A stretch of DNA of 64,000 nucleotides from Chloroflexota bacterium (GTDB lineage: Bacteria; Chloroflexota; Anaerolineae; J102), in contig JAKOVD010000127.1 of assembly GCA_029782215.1 (NCBI GenBank), positions 124,001-188,000 of the forward strand, given 5' to 3'. A program made the position numbers and the translations under genes. Below are positions 34,905-44,505 of this stretch, one piece after another (position 1 is the first letter of the stretch; each line of letters begins with the position of its first letter). Under the pieces are notes generated by a model. The model saw only the letters and a list, made by a program, of their open reading frames with translations. It searched no databases and was not told the DNA's origin.

Positions 34905-34937
34905 AAAAGGGCAGGAACTCCGGGAGTTCCTGCCCTT
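34905..34937 (-). terminator. Intrinsic terminator after rpmE
   Basis: A stem of 13-14 bp, AAGGGCAGGAACT (34907-34919) against AGTTCCTGCCCTT (34925-34937), with a tight loop. On the minus strand it ends in TTTTC. It lies between rpmE and tdk, so tdk is read through only partly or from its own promoter. Confidence 0.8.
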
Positions 34938-34962
34938 GCTTCCCTACGTCAAACCCGATTTC

Positions 34963-35325
34963 TCAGGCTTCGTCGGCGCTTGGGGCCGGTGCAGGGGCCG
35001 CAGTCGCGCGTGCCTTCTTGGCTGCCTTGGCCGGGCTGTCGCCGCGGGCCTTGGCCTTGCGCTCTGCTTCCTTCTCGGCCTCGCGGACCTCGGCCTCGGC
35101 GCGCACCTTGGCCTTGATCTCCTCTTTGCCGCGCAGCCGCTTCATGAAGCGGTCGACCTGCCCGGCCGTGTCGACGATGCGCTGCTCCCCGGTAAAGAAG
35201 GGATGGCAGGCCGAACACACGTCCGTGTGCAGCTCGGGCTTGGTGGATCCAGTGGTCCAGGTGTTGCCGCAGGCACAAACCACCATGGCGTTGGGATAGT
35301 ACTTGGGATGGATGCCGGATTTCAT
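34963..35325 (-). CDS. rpmE: 50S ribosomal protein L31 with a long charged tail
   Basis: 120 residues. The first 70 are L31 ([20 protein letters not shown], then [20 protein letters not shown] and a [11 protein letters not shown] helix) with the four zinc cysteines of the C+ type. The remaining 50 residues are a Lys/Ala/Glu-rich extension ([32 protein letters not shown]) that doubles the normal length of about 70. The ATG at 35325 is the conserved start; the open frame to 35379 is ignored. It follows rpmA by 28 nt in an rplU-rpmA-rpmE block. Confidence 0.93.
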   Translation of the reverse strand: MKSGIHPKYYPNAMVVCACGNTWTTGSTKPELHTDVCSACHPFFTGEQRIVDTAGQVDRFMKRLRGKEEIKAKVRAEAEVREAEKEAERKAKARGDSPAKAAKKARATAAPAPAPSADEA

Positions 35326-35353
35326 GGCGCGTACCTTATCCTTCGCGTTTGGG

Positions 35354-35617
35354 TCAGACCACGCGTTCGTCGTACACACTCACCCGCTTCTTCTCGCGCG
35401 TGGCGTGCTCAAATTTGATGTAACCGTCGATGAGCGCATACAGGGTGTGATCCCTGCCCACGCCCACGTTTTCGCCGGCGTCGATGGCCGTGCCGTGCTG
35501 GCGCACGATGATCGAGCCAGCACTGACCAGCTCGCCGTCGAAGCGCTTGACGCCAAGACGCTGCGCCTGGCTGTCGCGACCGTTGCGGCTGGAGCCGCTA
35601 CCTTTCTTGTGAGCCAT
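35354..35617 (-). CDS. rpmA: 50S ribosomal protein L27
   Basis: 87 residues with the invariant start [20 protein letters not shown] and the [20 protein letters not shown] core. The N-terminus reaches the peptidyl transferase centre; no Firmicute-type cleavable extension is present. It is 25 nt after rplU, the universal order. Confidence 0.97.
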   Translation of the reverse strand: MAHKKGSGSSRNGRDSQAQRLGVKRFDGELVSAGSIIVRQHGTAIDAGENVGVGRDHTLYALIDGYIKFEHATREKKRVSVYDERVV

Positions 35618-35642
35618 TGCTGTTCTCTCTCTTTGCTGGCGT

Positions 35643-35954
35643 TCAGGCGACGATGTTGTCGACGCGCACGCGAGTGTACTTCTGGCGGTGACCGGTCTTG
35701 CGACGCAAAGTTGTCTTGCCGCTGTGTTTGAAGTTGATGACCTTGGGGCCTTTGACACGGCCCACGACGGTCGCCTTGACGGCTGCGCCCTCGACAAAGG
35801 GACGCCCGACCTTGACGGCGGCATCATCGCCGACCAGGAGAACCTGGTCGAAGGTGACCTGTTCGCCGTCCCCGGCCTTCAGCAGCTCGACATCGACTTT
35901 CTCGCCGGCTGCCACGCGGTACTGTTTACCGCCAGTTGAGATGACTGCGTACAT
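35643..35954 (-). CDS. rplU: 50S ribosomal protein L21
   Basis: 103 residues, start [20 protein letters not shown], with [20 protein letters not shown] at the end as in L21. First gene of rplU-rpmA-rpmE. A leader of about 130 nt precedes it, with a consensus promoter and two hairpins at the very 5' end. Confidence 0.97.
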   Translation of the reverse strand: MYAVISTGGKQYRVAAGEKVDVELLKAGDGEQVTFDQVLLVGDDAAVKVGRPFVEGAAVKATVVGRVKGPKVINFKHSGKTTLRRKTGHRQKYTRVRVDNIVA

Positions 35955-36042
35955 GACACTTGTCCTTTTCGTACGGCGCTCGTCTTAGCGGGACTTAGGG
36001 GGCCGTAACGACAGAGGTAAAGAAGGGGTGAAGGTGACCGTT

Positions 36043-36084
36043 CTTACCGGTGGTAAGCAAAAAGTGTGGGCCTTTTCGGCCCAC
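36043..36084 (-). promoter_or_regulatory. Hairpins at the 5' end of the rplU leader
   Basis: On the minus strand GTGGGCC-GAAAA-GGCCCAC (36084-36066) is followed by AC and five Ts, the form of an intrinsic terminator. A second stem, CTTACC/GGTAAG (36057-36043), follows directly. The first stem starts about 2-3 nt after the predicted transcription start, so it may be a 5'-stabilising or attenuating leader structure. Confidence 0.7.
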
Positions 36085-36092
36085 GAACGAGC

Positions 36093-36121
36093 AGTATAGG
36101 GGCCTGCGCCTATCCTGTCAA
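36093..36121 (-). promoter_or_regulatory. Consensus promoter of rplU-rpmA-rpmE
   Basis: TTGACA (36121-36116), a 17-nt spacer and TATACT (36098-36093) on the minus strand, a near-perfect sigma70 promoter. The predicted start is near 36086. Confidence 0.88.
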
Positions 36122-36619
36122 ATACGCCACGGCCCCAATTCAAGGGGGTCGCCGCCGATGTGGCGCACGCTCCCGCTGCTCCCTAACTTGCACTGCGCCA
36201 AAGCTCCGAGCTTACCAGAAGATCACGCCACTTGGCCAAATTGGCCTGCTGGCCTCAGCAGGAGACGCAGTCGCCCGGACATTTGCCAAAAAACCTATGC
36301 CAATTGGCATATACACTCCATCGACTCATTCCAAATCGTGCTAGAGTGTTAACTTGTGTTGTTATTGTGTTCGCAAAGCACCTTGATCGAAGGGGAGAAG
36401 TCGAGAGACCGCTTGGCAGATGTCATTAGATCCACTACCGGCCCGCATTCATGTAACATTTGCTCCAATCTTGTGCGGTAATTATCTCAGGTCGATGCTT
36501 GCCCTTCTCTCGCCGACTCAAGCCCGCACCGCCCTTTGGGCACAACTGTGTATTGAAAGCGTTTCCGTAGCCTGGTAACGATATTAGAAACACCCCGGCC
36601 ATGCGCCGAGGAAATGGAA
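36122..36619. other. Gene-free spacer with TTGGC/GCCAA half-sites upstream of the giant surface protein
   Basis: About 500 nt without a supported gene between the rplU promoter and the giant gene. It is less GC-rich than its surroundings. It contains a perfect 12-bp palindrome TGCCAATTGGCA (36298-36309) and several related half-sites: TTGGCCAAATTGGCC (36232-36246) and TTTGCCAAA (36282-36290). These may be regulator sites for the gene starting at 36620. No convincing promoter was found for that gene. Confidence 0.5.
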
Positions 36620-39600
36620 ATGAGCCATCGCCACCACCTTCTCCTAGTCGTTGCCCTCCTGGTGACAGCCAGCGTCTACATCGCCGGCCCCATTCAGGCG
36701 TCATTGGGTCGTGCACCCCAGCCAACGCGCACACCCGCAGCACGCAATTTGCCGCTGCGCCAGCAGGCAAAGACCCAGCGAAGCACATCTGGCTATCAGC
36801 CCATGCCTTTGATCGATGCAAACGCTTCGGCCCGAGTGGCGCAAAGCATGCAGCCTTCTTCCCTGGCAGGCAATCTTGCGAACGCTATCGTGGCCGATCC
36901 GTCTCTCATCACTGGTGCCTCTTTTGCGATTGCACCGGACGACGTTGGGACGGCCGCTGCCGCCGTCACAACTCACCTTCCCGGATTTCCGCGCGAGGGA
37001 GCGAGCTATGGCATCCTCACGACGGGTTCGAGTGCCGGCGTCTTCGCGCCGGGGACGTTCGCAAACACGGACTTGCACAGCGGACCGATGCGAGGCGCTG
37101 CCCGCGACGTTACTCAGCTCAAGATCGACCTCAATGTACCCACGGGGGCAAACTGTCTTTCTTTCGACTTCCGCTTCCTTTCTGAGGAGTACCCTCAATT
37201 CGTAGGCAGCGAATACAACGATGCCTTTTTGGCGCAGCTGGACAATTCGAGCTGGGATGCCACATCGAACAACATCGTCGCCCCAGCGAACTTTGCGCTT
37301 GACGCAGGCGGTCATGTCGTCAGTGTGAATCTGACAGGATATGGGGGCATGACGGCCGCCAATGGCGCTGGAACCGCGTTTGACGGTGCCGGCGGCGATT
37401 CCAGGGGGGGCGCCACCACGGTGCTCCAAGCGCAGACGCCCATTACGCCCGGAGCCCATGCGGTTTACTTCTCGATCTTCGATCAGGGCGACAACGCATA
37501 TGATTCGGCCGTCCTGATCGATAACCTTGTCGTTGGCGTCGAGACAGGCGGCGCATGCGCCCCCGGCCTCAGCTACCCTGACACGCCCACACCGACCAAG
37601 ACCGTTACAAGTACGTCGACGCCGACCAACACACCCACGGCGACGCCCACCTCCACGCCCACTTATACACCGACGCCGACCAACACCCCAACCAACACAC
37701 CCACGGCGACGCCCACCTTCACGCCCACACACACACCGACGCCGACCAACACCCCGACCAACACACCTACGGCGACGCCCACCTTCACGCCTACACACAC
37801 ACCGACGCCGACCAACACCCCGACCGACACCCCAACCAACACACCCACGGCGACGCCCACCTTCACGCCGACAAACACGCCCACACACACACCAACGCCG
37901 ACCAACACCCCGACCAACACACCCACGGCGACGCCCACCTCCACGCCCACAAACACGCCCACTCACACACCGACGCCGACCAATACCCCGACCGACACGC
38001 CCACAAACACGCCCACTCACACACCGACGCCGACCAATACCCCGACCGACACACCCACAAACACGCCCACTCACACACCGACGCCGACCAATACCCCGAC
38101 CGACACACCCACGGCGACGCCCACCTCCACGCCCACAAACACGCCGACGCCGACCAATACCCCGACCGACACACCCACGGCGACGCCCACCTCAACGCCT
38201 ACCAGCACGCGCACACACACACCGACGCCGACCAATACGCCAACGCTGACGCGCACACCCACGCGCACACCCACCCTGACAAGCACACCAAGCAGGACGC
38301 CTACTCGCACACCCACTCCCACGGCCACACCGACTTGGACGCCAACGCCGACTGCGACGGTGGCGCTGGCTTATGCAGGGCGTGTCGTTCAAGGCAGCTC
38401 AGGCGTTAGCGGGCTGAATTACGTGCAGGTGTGGGGCTCCAATGCGCCGGACACCCGTGGCACGTGGTTGGTGAATTTGACGACCGCCACCGACGGCAAG
38501 TTCTTCTGGCAGCCGCCTCATCCTCTCTACGGCTACTATCATCTGTACCTCCAGCCAGTCGATCAGTGGCAGCAATACGTTCCCAATTCAGCCACCACCG
38601 GCGCTGGTGGCGTCGTGCTGACCCCGCAGTGGATCCGCTTCCAGGTCGCCGGCGAGGGACTCCACGACGGCAGCACCTTCAGGGTAGACACCGCCGCTCC
38701 CACCCCCACGCCGACCGCCACCCCCGATCAGGGCCCCGTTGATGTGGCGCAAAACGGACCGGTGTTCTCCATCAACACAGCCCAGGACACCGACGACGGC
38801 TCATGCACCGCGGACGACTGCTCGCTCCGCGAGGCTCTGCGGGCTGGCCAAATGTTCTCCGGCAGCACCCTCGCACAGGGCGCCAACGGCGTCGGCCAAA
38901 TCATGCTGGCACAAACGCTCGGGACTGCTACGATCAGGTTGGCGTCACCTTTGCCCCCGCTGTCGGCTCCGGTGCTGTTCGACGGCGGCGGCCAACTGAC
39001 CCTGGATGGCAGTCAGGCGGGTGCAGCCAATGGCCTGCTTGTCACCGGAGGTGGGTCCACGTTGCGTGGCCTCACCATCCAGAACTTCCGGCAAAACGGC
39101 ATCGCCCTGCAAGGCGGTGGCGGCAATACCGTTATAGGCAACCTCATTGGTGTGACCTCCAGCCAGGGATCTGCCGCCAACGGCGCCGCCGGCATCCTGA
39201 TCGACAATACCTCCGGCAATGTCATCGGCGGCGCCAGCGCCGGCGCAGGCAACCTGATCTCCGCCAACCAGGGCCCCGGTATCGAAATTCGCGGCGCCAA
39301 TGCCTCAAACAACCAGGTCCTGGGCAACTTCATCGGCGCCAACCTGGCGGGAACGGTCGCCCTGCCGAATGCCAAGGGCATTCTGATCGCCGGCGCACCC
39401 GGCAACGTCATCGGCGGCGCTGCCTCTGGGGCCCGCAACCTGATCAGCGGCAATGCCGGCGCAGGCATCGAGATCTCCGGCGCCAGCGCCGGCGGCAATC
39501 GCATCGAAGGCAATTTCGTCGGCGTTACCGCCACCGGCGCCGCCAAGCTGTCCAACGCGGATGGCGTCGTCGTGAACGGTGCGCCAGGCAACAGCATCGG

Positions 39601-42600
39601 CGGCGCCAACGCCGGGCAGGGCAATGTCATTTCCGGCAATCTTGGCGTGGGCATTGTCCTCCGCGCCGGCGCCGTGAACTCGACGGTGCAGGGCAACTTC
39701 ATCGGCACCAATGTCGGCGGCGACAACCTCGGCAATGGAGCCGAGGGGCTGCTCGTCGAACAGGGCTCCAATGACAATCTGGTCTCCGGCAACGTCATTG
39801 CCTTCAACAGCGCGGGCGGCGCCGCCACGGACGCTTCAGCTCAAAACACCCTGCAAGGCAATCATATCTACGCCAACGCCACGTCCGGCATCGACAATCG
39901 CAACGGCGGCAACACGCAACTGCCAGCGCCTGAGGTCGTGGGGGCTGCCGGGACGGAGGTGTCGGGCAAGGCGCTGCCTGGGAGTAAGATCGAGGTCTTT
40001 GGCGATGATGGCGGCCAGGGGCGCTATGTGCTCGGGCTCGCCACGGCCGACAACTTCGGCCATTTCGTCTTTCGCGGCGCCATCACCGGCAAGTTCGTGA
40101 CCGCAACCGCCACGGATGCGGCCGGCAACACTTCCGAGTTTGCGCAGCCAGTCCCGCGCGTCACAACCTGCAACGACACCCATGAGACGAACGACACATG
40201 GACGCAGTCGACGCCGCTCCAGCCAGGGCAGAGCATCCAGGGCTACATCTGTGAAGGCGGCGACGTCGACTTCTACAAGCTGCCTTTGACGGGTCTGGAG
40301 CGCGGCTCAACCGTGACCTTCCGCCTGAGCGGGCTGACGGCCGACCTTGACTTGGCCCTGTTCCGGCCCACAGGCAGCTATGCCGACACGCCCGGCGTCG
40401 ACATCCCTCTGCCCAACCGAGCCGCTAAGGACGTTCCCGTCAAATCCCTGCCGCTGCAGAACATCCCGCTCCAAAACATCCCCCTCCAGAATATCCCGCT
40501 GCAGAATATCCCGCTGCAGAATATCCCGCTGCAGAATATCCCCCTCCAAAACATCCCACTCCAGAATATCCCGCTGCAGAACATCCCCCTGCAGAACGTG
40601 CCCATCCAGAACATCCCGCTCGTCGACTACTCGACCGGCAAGGGCAGCCAGGATGAGGTCGTTAGCGACAGGCTTCTCTACGCCACGGATGGCTACTATG
40701 TCCTGGTGGCCGGCCACAATGGCGCTTCCAGCCAGCAGCCCTATACGCTGACGGTCCAGGTGGACCCGCCGCCGCCGATGGGCGTGTGCAACCGCACCCT
40801 GCCGTTCGCCGGGACGCCGGGCGAGCGCTACCAGCCCTTCGCGGCCGCCGATACGAATACTATCATTCTGTTCCCCAAGCAGCGCCTCGAGCAGTTGTAC
40901 GGCGCCGACCAGGTGGCGCCTCTGGCGGCAGCCCTGCGGACGCTGGCGGATCACGACAGCGTGAAAGGGATCATCGTGCCGCTGGAAGCCGACAAGGCCG
41001 TCACCGACGCCTACACGGCCTGGGACAATGGCAAGGTCTGCGACCCCGAAGCCGCAAACCTCGTGACCGGAGCGATCAAGAATGTACTGGCAGCGGAGCT
41101 GCAGAGCCTGCCCAATGCGCATGACATCCTGATCGTCGGCAACGACGAAGCGGTGCCCTTCCGCCGCCTGCCCGACCTGGTTGAGACCGCCAATGAGGTC
41201 GAGTACGCGCCGCAGGCGCTGGTGAAGACCGACACGGCCTTGTACGCTTCGCTCAGCCGCAAATACGTCCTGGCGGACGACTTCTATGCTGACATGGAGC
41301 CCACACCCTACAACGGCCACCCCTTCTACCTGCCCAACTACGGGCTGGGGCGCCTCGTCGAAACCCCGTCGGAAATCCTCGGACTCGTCAACGATTACCT
41401 GTCGCGCAACGGCATCCTCCAGGCGTCCAAGGCTTCTCTGTTCGCCTACGACTTCCTCAAGGACAGCGGCGACGTGATCGCCTCGAGGTTCGCCAGCCAG
41501 GGGCTGACGTCTACCGTGTTCAATAACGACACCTGGTCCGCGGCGGATTTGCGCCAGGGATTCCTGGGCGAGCGTCACGACGTCAATGCCCTCAACGCCC
41601 ATTTCTCGCACTTCCTGCTGGCTTCGGCCGACGCCAGCCTGCATGGCGGCAGCGACCTCTTCCGGGCCTCCGAGGTCGCCTCCACCGCCACCGACCTGAG
41701 CGGCACCATCAACTTCTCGGTGGGGTGCCACTCTGGCCTCAACGTCTGCGACGTTTGCACCAGTGACTTCGGCCTGCAGCTTGGCGCCGATCTCGACTTC
41801 AGCCAGGCTTTCTCGCGCCAGCGCGGCCTCTGGATCGCCAACACGGGCTACGGCTACGGCGATGACGCCGCCGTGGCCTTGTCGGAGGAGCTGATGAGTG
41901 ATTTCGTCAGCCACCTCGGCGATGGCCAGACCGTTCAGGTCGGCGACGCCCTGCGCAAGGCCAAGCAGGACTACGCCCTGAACAACATGGGCGCCTATGG
42001 CCCCTACGACGAGAAGGTGCTGGCCGACTCGACCCTCTACGGCATCCCCACCTACAGCATTCACGTTCCCGGCGCTCCGGCCAATGCCGTCCAGGCCCCC
42101 ACCTTCAAACTGGTCAGCGCCAGCGCACCCGAGGGTGCTGACGACCTTTCGTCCCAAACCCTGGTCATTACGCCCACGGTTGGGCTCGTCACGACGCCGC
42201 GCGGCCAGTACTTCAAAGGCGACGCCGGCACGCAGGCGGACCTCTACAACCCCGTGCAGCCCCGCCTCAGCCTCGATATCACGGCGCCTGACGCCGCCAG
42301 CGGCCAGGTGGCCCACGGCGCCCTGTTCCTCGGTGGGGTCTACCACGATGTCCAGGGCTTCGATCCGGTCGTGACCATGCCGATCACGGAGACGGGCCGC
42401 TACGAGCCGCAGTTCATCTTCGATGGTTGGCAGCCTGAGGGCATGCAGCGCATCAACCACTTCCAAACGCCAGACGGTGTCCTGGAGCGCATGGTCGTGA
42501 CGCCGGGACAGTTCCTGCACACCGGCGTGGACTCCAGCGATCCGTCCAACATCCACGTCACCGGCGACGAGCGGCTCTACGACCAGGTGACCTACCAGGT

Positions 42601-43516
42601 CTTCTACTCCTCGTCGACAGACCGCGTGGAACCCGTTATCGCCACCGTCAGGGCCACCGCAGGCGCCGGCTCATCGGTGCACTTTGACACCGTGGTGATG
42701 GATGGCAGCGCGGTCGCCCGTGTGGTCGTCACCTACACCTTCGGGGATGGGCATTGGCAGTCCCTCGACCTGAGCCGCGACGCCGTTTCCGGCCATTGGC
42801 TCGGCGACCTGGCGGCGGCTCCCGACAAACTACTGTTCATGGTGCAGGCCGTCGATGCCGCCGGCAACGTGGGCATGACGGCGGCCAAAGGCCAGCTCTA
42901 CGGTGTGCTCACGGCCGACGTCCAGGCGGATCGCCTGCAGGCCACGGAAGCGGAAACCGTCGCCTTCACCGTCACCCTGCCCAGCGGCTTGGGCGGCGCC
43001 TACACGACCACCTGGGACTTTGGCGACGGCTTGAGCGCCAGCGATGTCCTCACCCCCAGCCACCACTTCCGCGACAGCGGCGTCTACACCGTCACCGCCA
43101 CCCTCACCGACGACTCGGGCGCTGCCGCCGTCGGCCATGTGAGCGTGACGGTCACGAACTTGCCGCCGCAGGTGCCGGCGCTGCCGCCCATCTCGGCGGA
43201 CGCGACTGGCAAGGTGGCGCTGCCTGACCTCAGCTTCTTCGACCCCGGCACGCTCGACACGCACACCGCCACGGTGAATTGGGGCGACGGCGGCCAGCCT
43301 GAACCGGTTCCGGTGACGCAGCAGCCGGCTCCGCCGGGGACCGCTGATGGCATGCACGGGGTTGTGAAGTTCCCCACGCATGTCTATACCCATGACGGCG
43401 TCTACCCGATCACCGTCTGCGTGCGCGACCGGGAAAGCGCTGAGACCTGCCAGGCGACCCAGGCAACCGTCCTGGCGGCGGGCAACCACTTGTGGCTGCC
43501 GCTGTACAAGCGCTAG
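36620..43516 (+). CDS. Giant secreted multidomain surface protein with C25 (gingipain)-like region
   Basis: 2298 residues. The ATG at 36620 is chosen over 36614 because GAGGA ends 7 nt before it. A signal peptide (residues 1-28, [17 protein letters not shown]) leads. Domains: choice-of-anchor-L-like (about 60-310; [20 protein letters not shown]); Thr-Pro linker (320-580); a beta-sandwich carrier-like domain (581-694); CSLREA motif (near 735) with a right-handed beta-helix of NVIGG repeats (740-1095); a bacterial pre-peptidase (PPC) domain (about 1180-1400) interrupted by eleven LQNIP repeats; a C25/gingipain-like region (about 1415-1825) with candidate His in NAHFSHFLL and Cys in FSVGCHSGL; an Ig-like stretch; and two PKD domains (WDFGDGL, VNWGDGG). 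It ends [10 protein letters not shown]. It probably acts at the cell surface as a protease or adhesin; no membrane anchor is seen. Confidence 0.88.
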   Translation: MSHRHHLLLVVALLVTASVYIAGPIQASLGRAPQPTRTPAARNLPLRQQAKTQRSTSGYQPMPLIDANASARVAQSMQPSSLAGNLANAIVADPSLITGASFAIAPDDVGTAAAAVTTHLPGFPREGASYGILTTGSSAGVFAPGTFANTDLHSGPMRGAARDVTQLKIDLNVPTGANCLSFDFRFLSEEYPQFVGSEYNDAFLAQLDNSSWDATSNNIVAPANFALDAGGHVVSVNLTGYGGMTAANGAGTAFDGAGGDSRGGATTVLQAQTPITPGAHAVYFSIFDQGDNAYDSAVLIDNLVVGVETGGACAPGLSYPDTPTPTKTVTSTSTPTNTPTATPTSTPTYTPTPTNTPTNTPTATPTFTPTHTPTPTNTPTNTPTATPTFTPTHTPTPTNTPTDTPTNTPTATPTFTPTNTPTHTPTPTNTPTNTPTATPTSTPTNTPTHTPTPTNTPTDTPTNTPTHTPTPTNTPTDTPTNTPTHTPTPTNTPTDTPTATPTSTPTNTPTPTNTPTDTPTATPTSTPTSTRTHTPTPTNTPTLTRTPTRTPTLTSTPSRTPTRTPTPTATPTWTPTPTATVALAYAGRVVQGSSGVSGLNYVQVWGSNAPDTRGTWLVNLTTATDGKFFWQPPHPLYGYYHLYLQPVDQWQQYVPNSATTGAGGVVLTPQWIRFQVAGEGLHDGSTFRVDTAAPTPTPTATPDQGPVDVAQNGPVFSINTAQDTDDGSCTADDCSLREALRAGQMFSGSTLAQGANGVGQIMLAQTLGTATIRLASPLPPLSAPVLFDGGGQLTLDGSQAGAANGLLVTGGGSTLRGLTIQNFRQNGIALQGGGGNTVIGNLIGVTSSQGSAANGAAGILIDNTSGNVIGGASAGAGNLISANQGPGIEIRGANASNNQVLGNFIGANLAGTVALPNAKGILIAGAPGNVIGGAASGARNLISGNAGAGIEISGASAGGNRIEGNFVGVTATGAAKLSNADGVVVNGAPGNSIGGANAGQGNVISGNLGVGIVLRAGAVNSTVQGNFIGTNVGGDNLGNGAEGLLVEQGSNDNLVSGNVIAFNSAGGAATDASAQNTLQGNHIYANATSGIDNRNGGNTQLPAPEVVGAAGTEVSGKALPGSKIEVFGDDGGQGRYVLGLATADNFGHFVFRGAITGKFVTATATDAAGNTSEFAQPVPRVTTCNDTHETNDTWTQSTPLQPGQSIQGYICEGGDVDFYKLPLTGLERGSTVTFRLSGLTADLDLALFRPTGSYADTPGVDIPLPNRAAKDVPVKSLPLQNIPLQNIPLQNIPLQNIPLQNIPLQNIPLQNIPLQNIPLQNIPLQNVPIQNIPLVDYSTGKGSQDEVVSDRLLYATDGYYVLVAGHNGASSQQPYTLTVQVDPPPPMGVCNRTLPFAGTPGERYQPFAAADTNTIILFPKQRLEQLYGADQVAPLAAALRTLADHDSVKGIIVPLEADKAVTDAYTAWDNGKVCDPEAANLVTGAIKNVLAAELQSLPNAHDILIVGNDEAVPFRRLPDLVETANEVEYAPQALVKTDTALYASLSRKYVLADDFYADMEPTPYNGHPFYLPNYGLGRLVETPSEILGLVNDYLSRNGILQASKASLFAYDFLKDSGDVIASRFASQGLTSTVFNNDTWSAADLRQGFLGERHDVNALNAHFSHFLLASADASLHGGSDLFRASEVASTATDLSGTINFSVGCHSGLNVCDVCTSDFGLQLGADLDFSQAFSRQRGLWIANTGYGYGDDAAVALSEELMSDFVSHLGDGQTVQVGDALRKAKQDYALNNMGAYGPYDEKVLADSTLYGIPTYSIHVPGAPANAVQAPTFKLVSASAPEGADDLSSQTLVITPTVGLVTTPRGQYFKGDAGTQADLYNPVQPRLSLDITAPDAASGQVAHGALFLGGVYHDVQGFDPVVTMPITETGRYEPQFIFDGWQPEGMQRINHFQTPDGVLERMVVTPGQFLHTGVDSSDPSNIHVTGDERLYDQVTYQVFYSSSTDRVEPVIATVRATAGAGSSVHFDTVVMDGSAVARVVVTYTFGDGHWQSLDLSRDAVSGHWLGDLAAAPDKLLFMVQAVDAAGNVGMTAAKGQLYGVLTADVQADRLQATEAETVAFTVTLPSGLGGAYTTTWDFGDGLSASDVLTPSHHFRDSGVYTVTATLTDDSGAAAVGHVSVTVTNLPPQVPALPPISADATGKVALPDLSFFDPGTLDTHTATVNWGDGGQPEPVPVTQQPAPPGTADGMHGVVKFPTHVYTHDGVYPITVCVRDRESAETCQATQATVLAAGNHLWLPLYKR
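37580..38360 (+). repeat. Thr-Pro low-complexity linker repeats (ACACCGACGCCGACCAACAC type)
   Basis: About 780 bp of short imperfect tandem units encode (T/P)-(N/D/A/H)-TPT repeats. Higher-order units such as the one coding for [21 protein letters not shown] recur several times. The opposite strand also stays open, producing a spurious Val/Gly-rich frame. Confidence 0.9.
40454..40618 (+). repeat. Eleven 15-bp units encoding LQNIP pentapeptides
   Basis: Eleven consecutive 15-bp units (CTGCAGAACATCCCG and variants) encode nine LQNIP, then LQNVP and IQNIP. Codon-level variation (CTG/CTC, AAC/AAT, CCG/CCC/CCA) shows the peptide is conserved more than the DNA, which argues for selection on the protein. 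Confidence 0.92.
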
Positions 43517-43548
43517 CGCCACCCGTCACAACTCGACACCCACACACG

Positions 43549-43592
43549 GCGGGGTTGGACCCGATGCTGCGGTCCAACCCCGCTTTCTTTCT
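43549..43592 (+). terminator. Intrinsic terminator after the giant surface protein gene
   Basis: A 13-bp perfect stem, GCGGGGTTGGACC (43549-43561) with its complement at 43571-43583, a 9-nt loop and TTTCTTTCT immediately after. It lies between the convergent giant gene and the PEP-hydrolase-family gene. Confidence 0.9.
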
Positions 43593-43596
43593 CAGC

Positions 43597-44430
43597 TTAG
43601 GACATGGCCAGGCCCTTAAACGCCGCCACCTGCCCCTTGATCGCTCGCTCGGTCGGCAGACGCTCGATGCTGGAGGCGCCGTAGAACCCGGCGATGCCGG
43701 GCATCTTCTTCAGCGCCACGGCCACGTTCTCCGGTTCATCGAAGGGTCCGCCGTGGCAGATGGCCATCAGGTCCTTGCGCACGGACCAGCCCGCCTCGGC
43801 CATGGCCATCACCCGGTCGATGGCCTCATCCAGGGTGAACGCCCTGGCGGCGCCGATGCTGCCGGCCGTGGTCAGGCCCACGTGGCACACCAGCAGGTCG
43901 CAGCCCGCCTCCACCATCGCCCTGGCTTCGTCGGGGTTGAAGGCATAGGGCGAGGTGAACAGGTTCATCTCACGGGCCAGCGCAACCATCGCCACTTCCT
44001 TGTCGTAGCCCATGCCCGTGGCTTCGATGTTCGTGCGGAAGTCCCCATCGAACAGGCCCACCGTGGGGAAGTTCTGGACGCCGGAGAAGCCCAGGCGTTT
44101 GATCTCCTCGAGGAAAACCGGCATCAGGCGGAACGGGTCGGTTCCGCACACGCCGGCCAGCACGGGCGTGTCCTTGACGACCGGGAGAACCTCGCGCGAC
44201 ATCTCCACGACGATCCCGTTGGCGTCCCCATAGGGGAGCAACCCGGCCAGCGAGCCGCGGCCGGCCATGCGGTAGCGTCCTGAGTTATAGATGATGATCA
44301 GGTCGGCGCCGCCCGCCTCGGCGAACTTCGCCGAGATGCCGGTGCCGGCGCCGCAGCCGACAATGGGCCTGCCTGCTTCGATCTGGGCGGCCAGGCGTTT
44401 GAGGATTTCCTTGCGTTTGATCCGTGCCAT
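43597..44430 (-). CDS. Phosphoenolpyruvate hydrolase-family TIM-barrel protein (Tm-1 C-terminal-like)
   Basis: 277 residues of the PEP_hydrolase/TIM-barrel family: IVGCGAGTGISAKFAEAGGA near the N-terminus, LIIIYNSGRYRMAG, LAGVCGTDPF, GVQNFPTVGLFDG and a final CHGGPFDEPENV region with GFYGASSIERLP. The same domain forms the C-terminal half of the tomato Tm-1 protein, whose N-terminal half is encoded here by the neighbouring gene 75 nt upstream. The bacterial reaction is not established; the fold suggests C-C or C-P bond chemistry on a 2-oxo acid. It is the last gene of the long minus-strand island. Confidence 0.85.
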   Translation of the reverse strand: MARIKRKEILKRLAAQIEAGRPIVGCGAGTGISAKFAEAGGADLIIIYNSGRYRMAGRGSLAGLLPYGDANGIVVEMSREVLPVVKDTPVLAGVCGTDPFRLMPVFLEEIKRLGFSGVQNFPTVGLFDGDFRTNIEATGMGYDKEVAMVALAREMNLFTSPYAFNPDEARAMVEAGCDLLVCHVGLTTAGSIGAARAFTLDEAIDRVMAMAEAGWSVRKDLMAICHGGPFDEPENVAVALKKMPGIAGFYGASSIERLPTERAIKGQVAAFKGLAMS

Positions 44431-44505
44431 TTTCGTACACCTCTTTTTCAGGGTTGAAGGTTGGCGGTTGAAGATTGAAGGTTGTTCAGGAAGCCGCAGG
44501 CTGGG

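Noticed and set aside
37663..38328. Val/Gly-rich minus-strand frames in the Thr-Pro repeat region
   Set aside because: They come from reading the reverse strand of ACACCGACGCCGAC-type repeats; the plus-strand frame continues through the whole surface protein.
40454..40618. Possible CRISPR-like or minisatellite-only repeat
   Set aside because: Units are contiguous with no spacers, in frame, and the peptide is conserved while codons vary; it is a protein repeat.
40307..42556. 749-codon minus-strand frame opposite the giant gene
   Set aside because: Shadow frame; the plus strand has recognisable domains throughout and synonymous codon variation in the LQNIP units.
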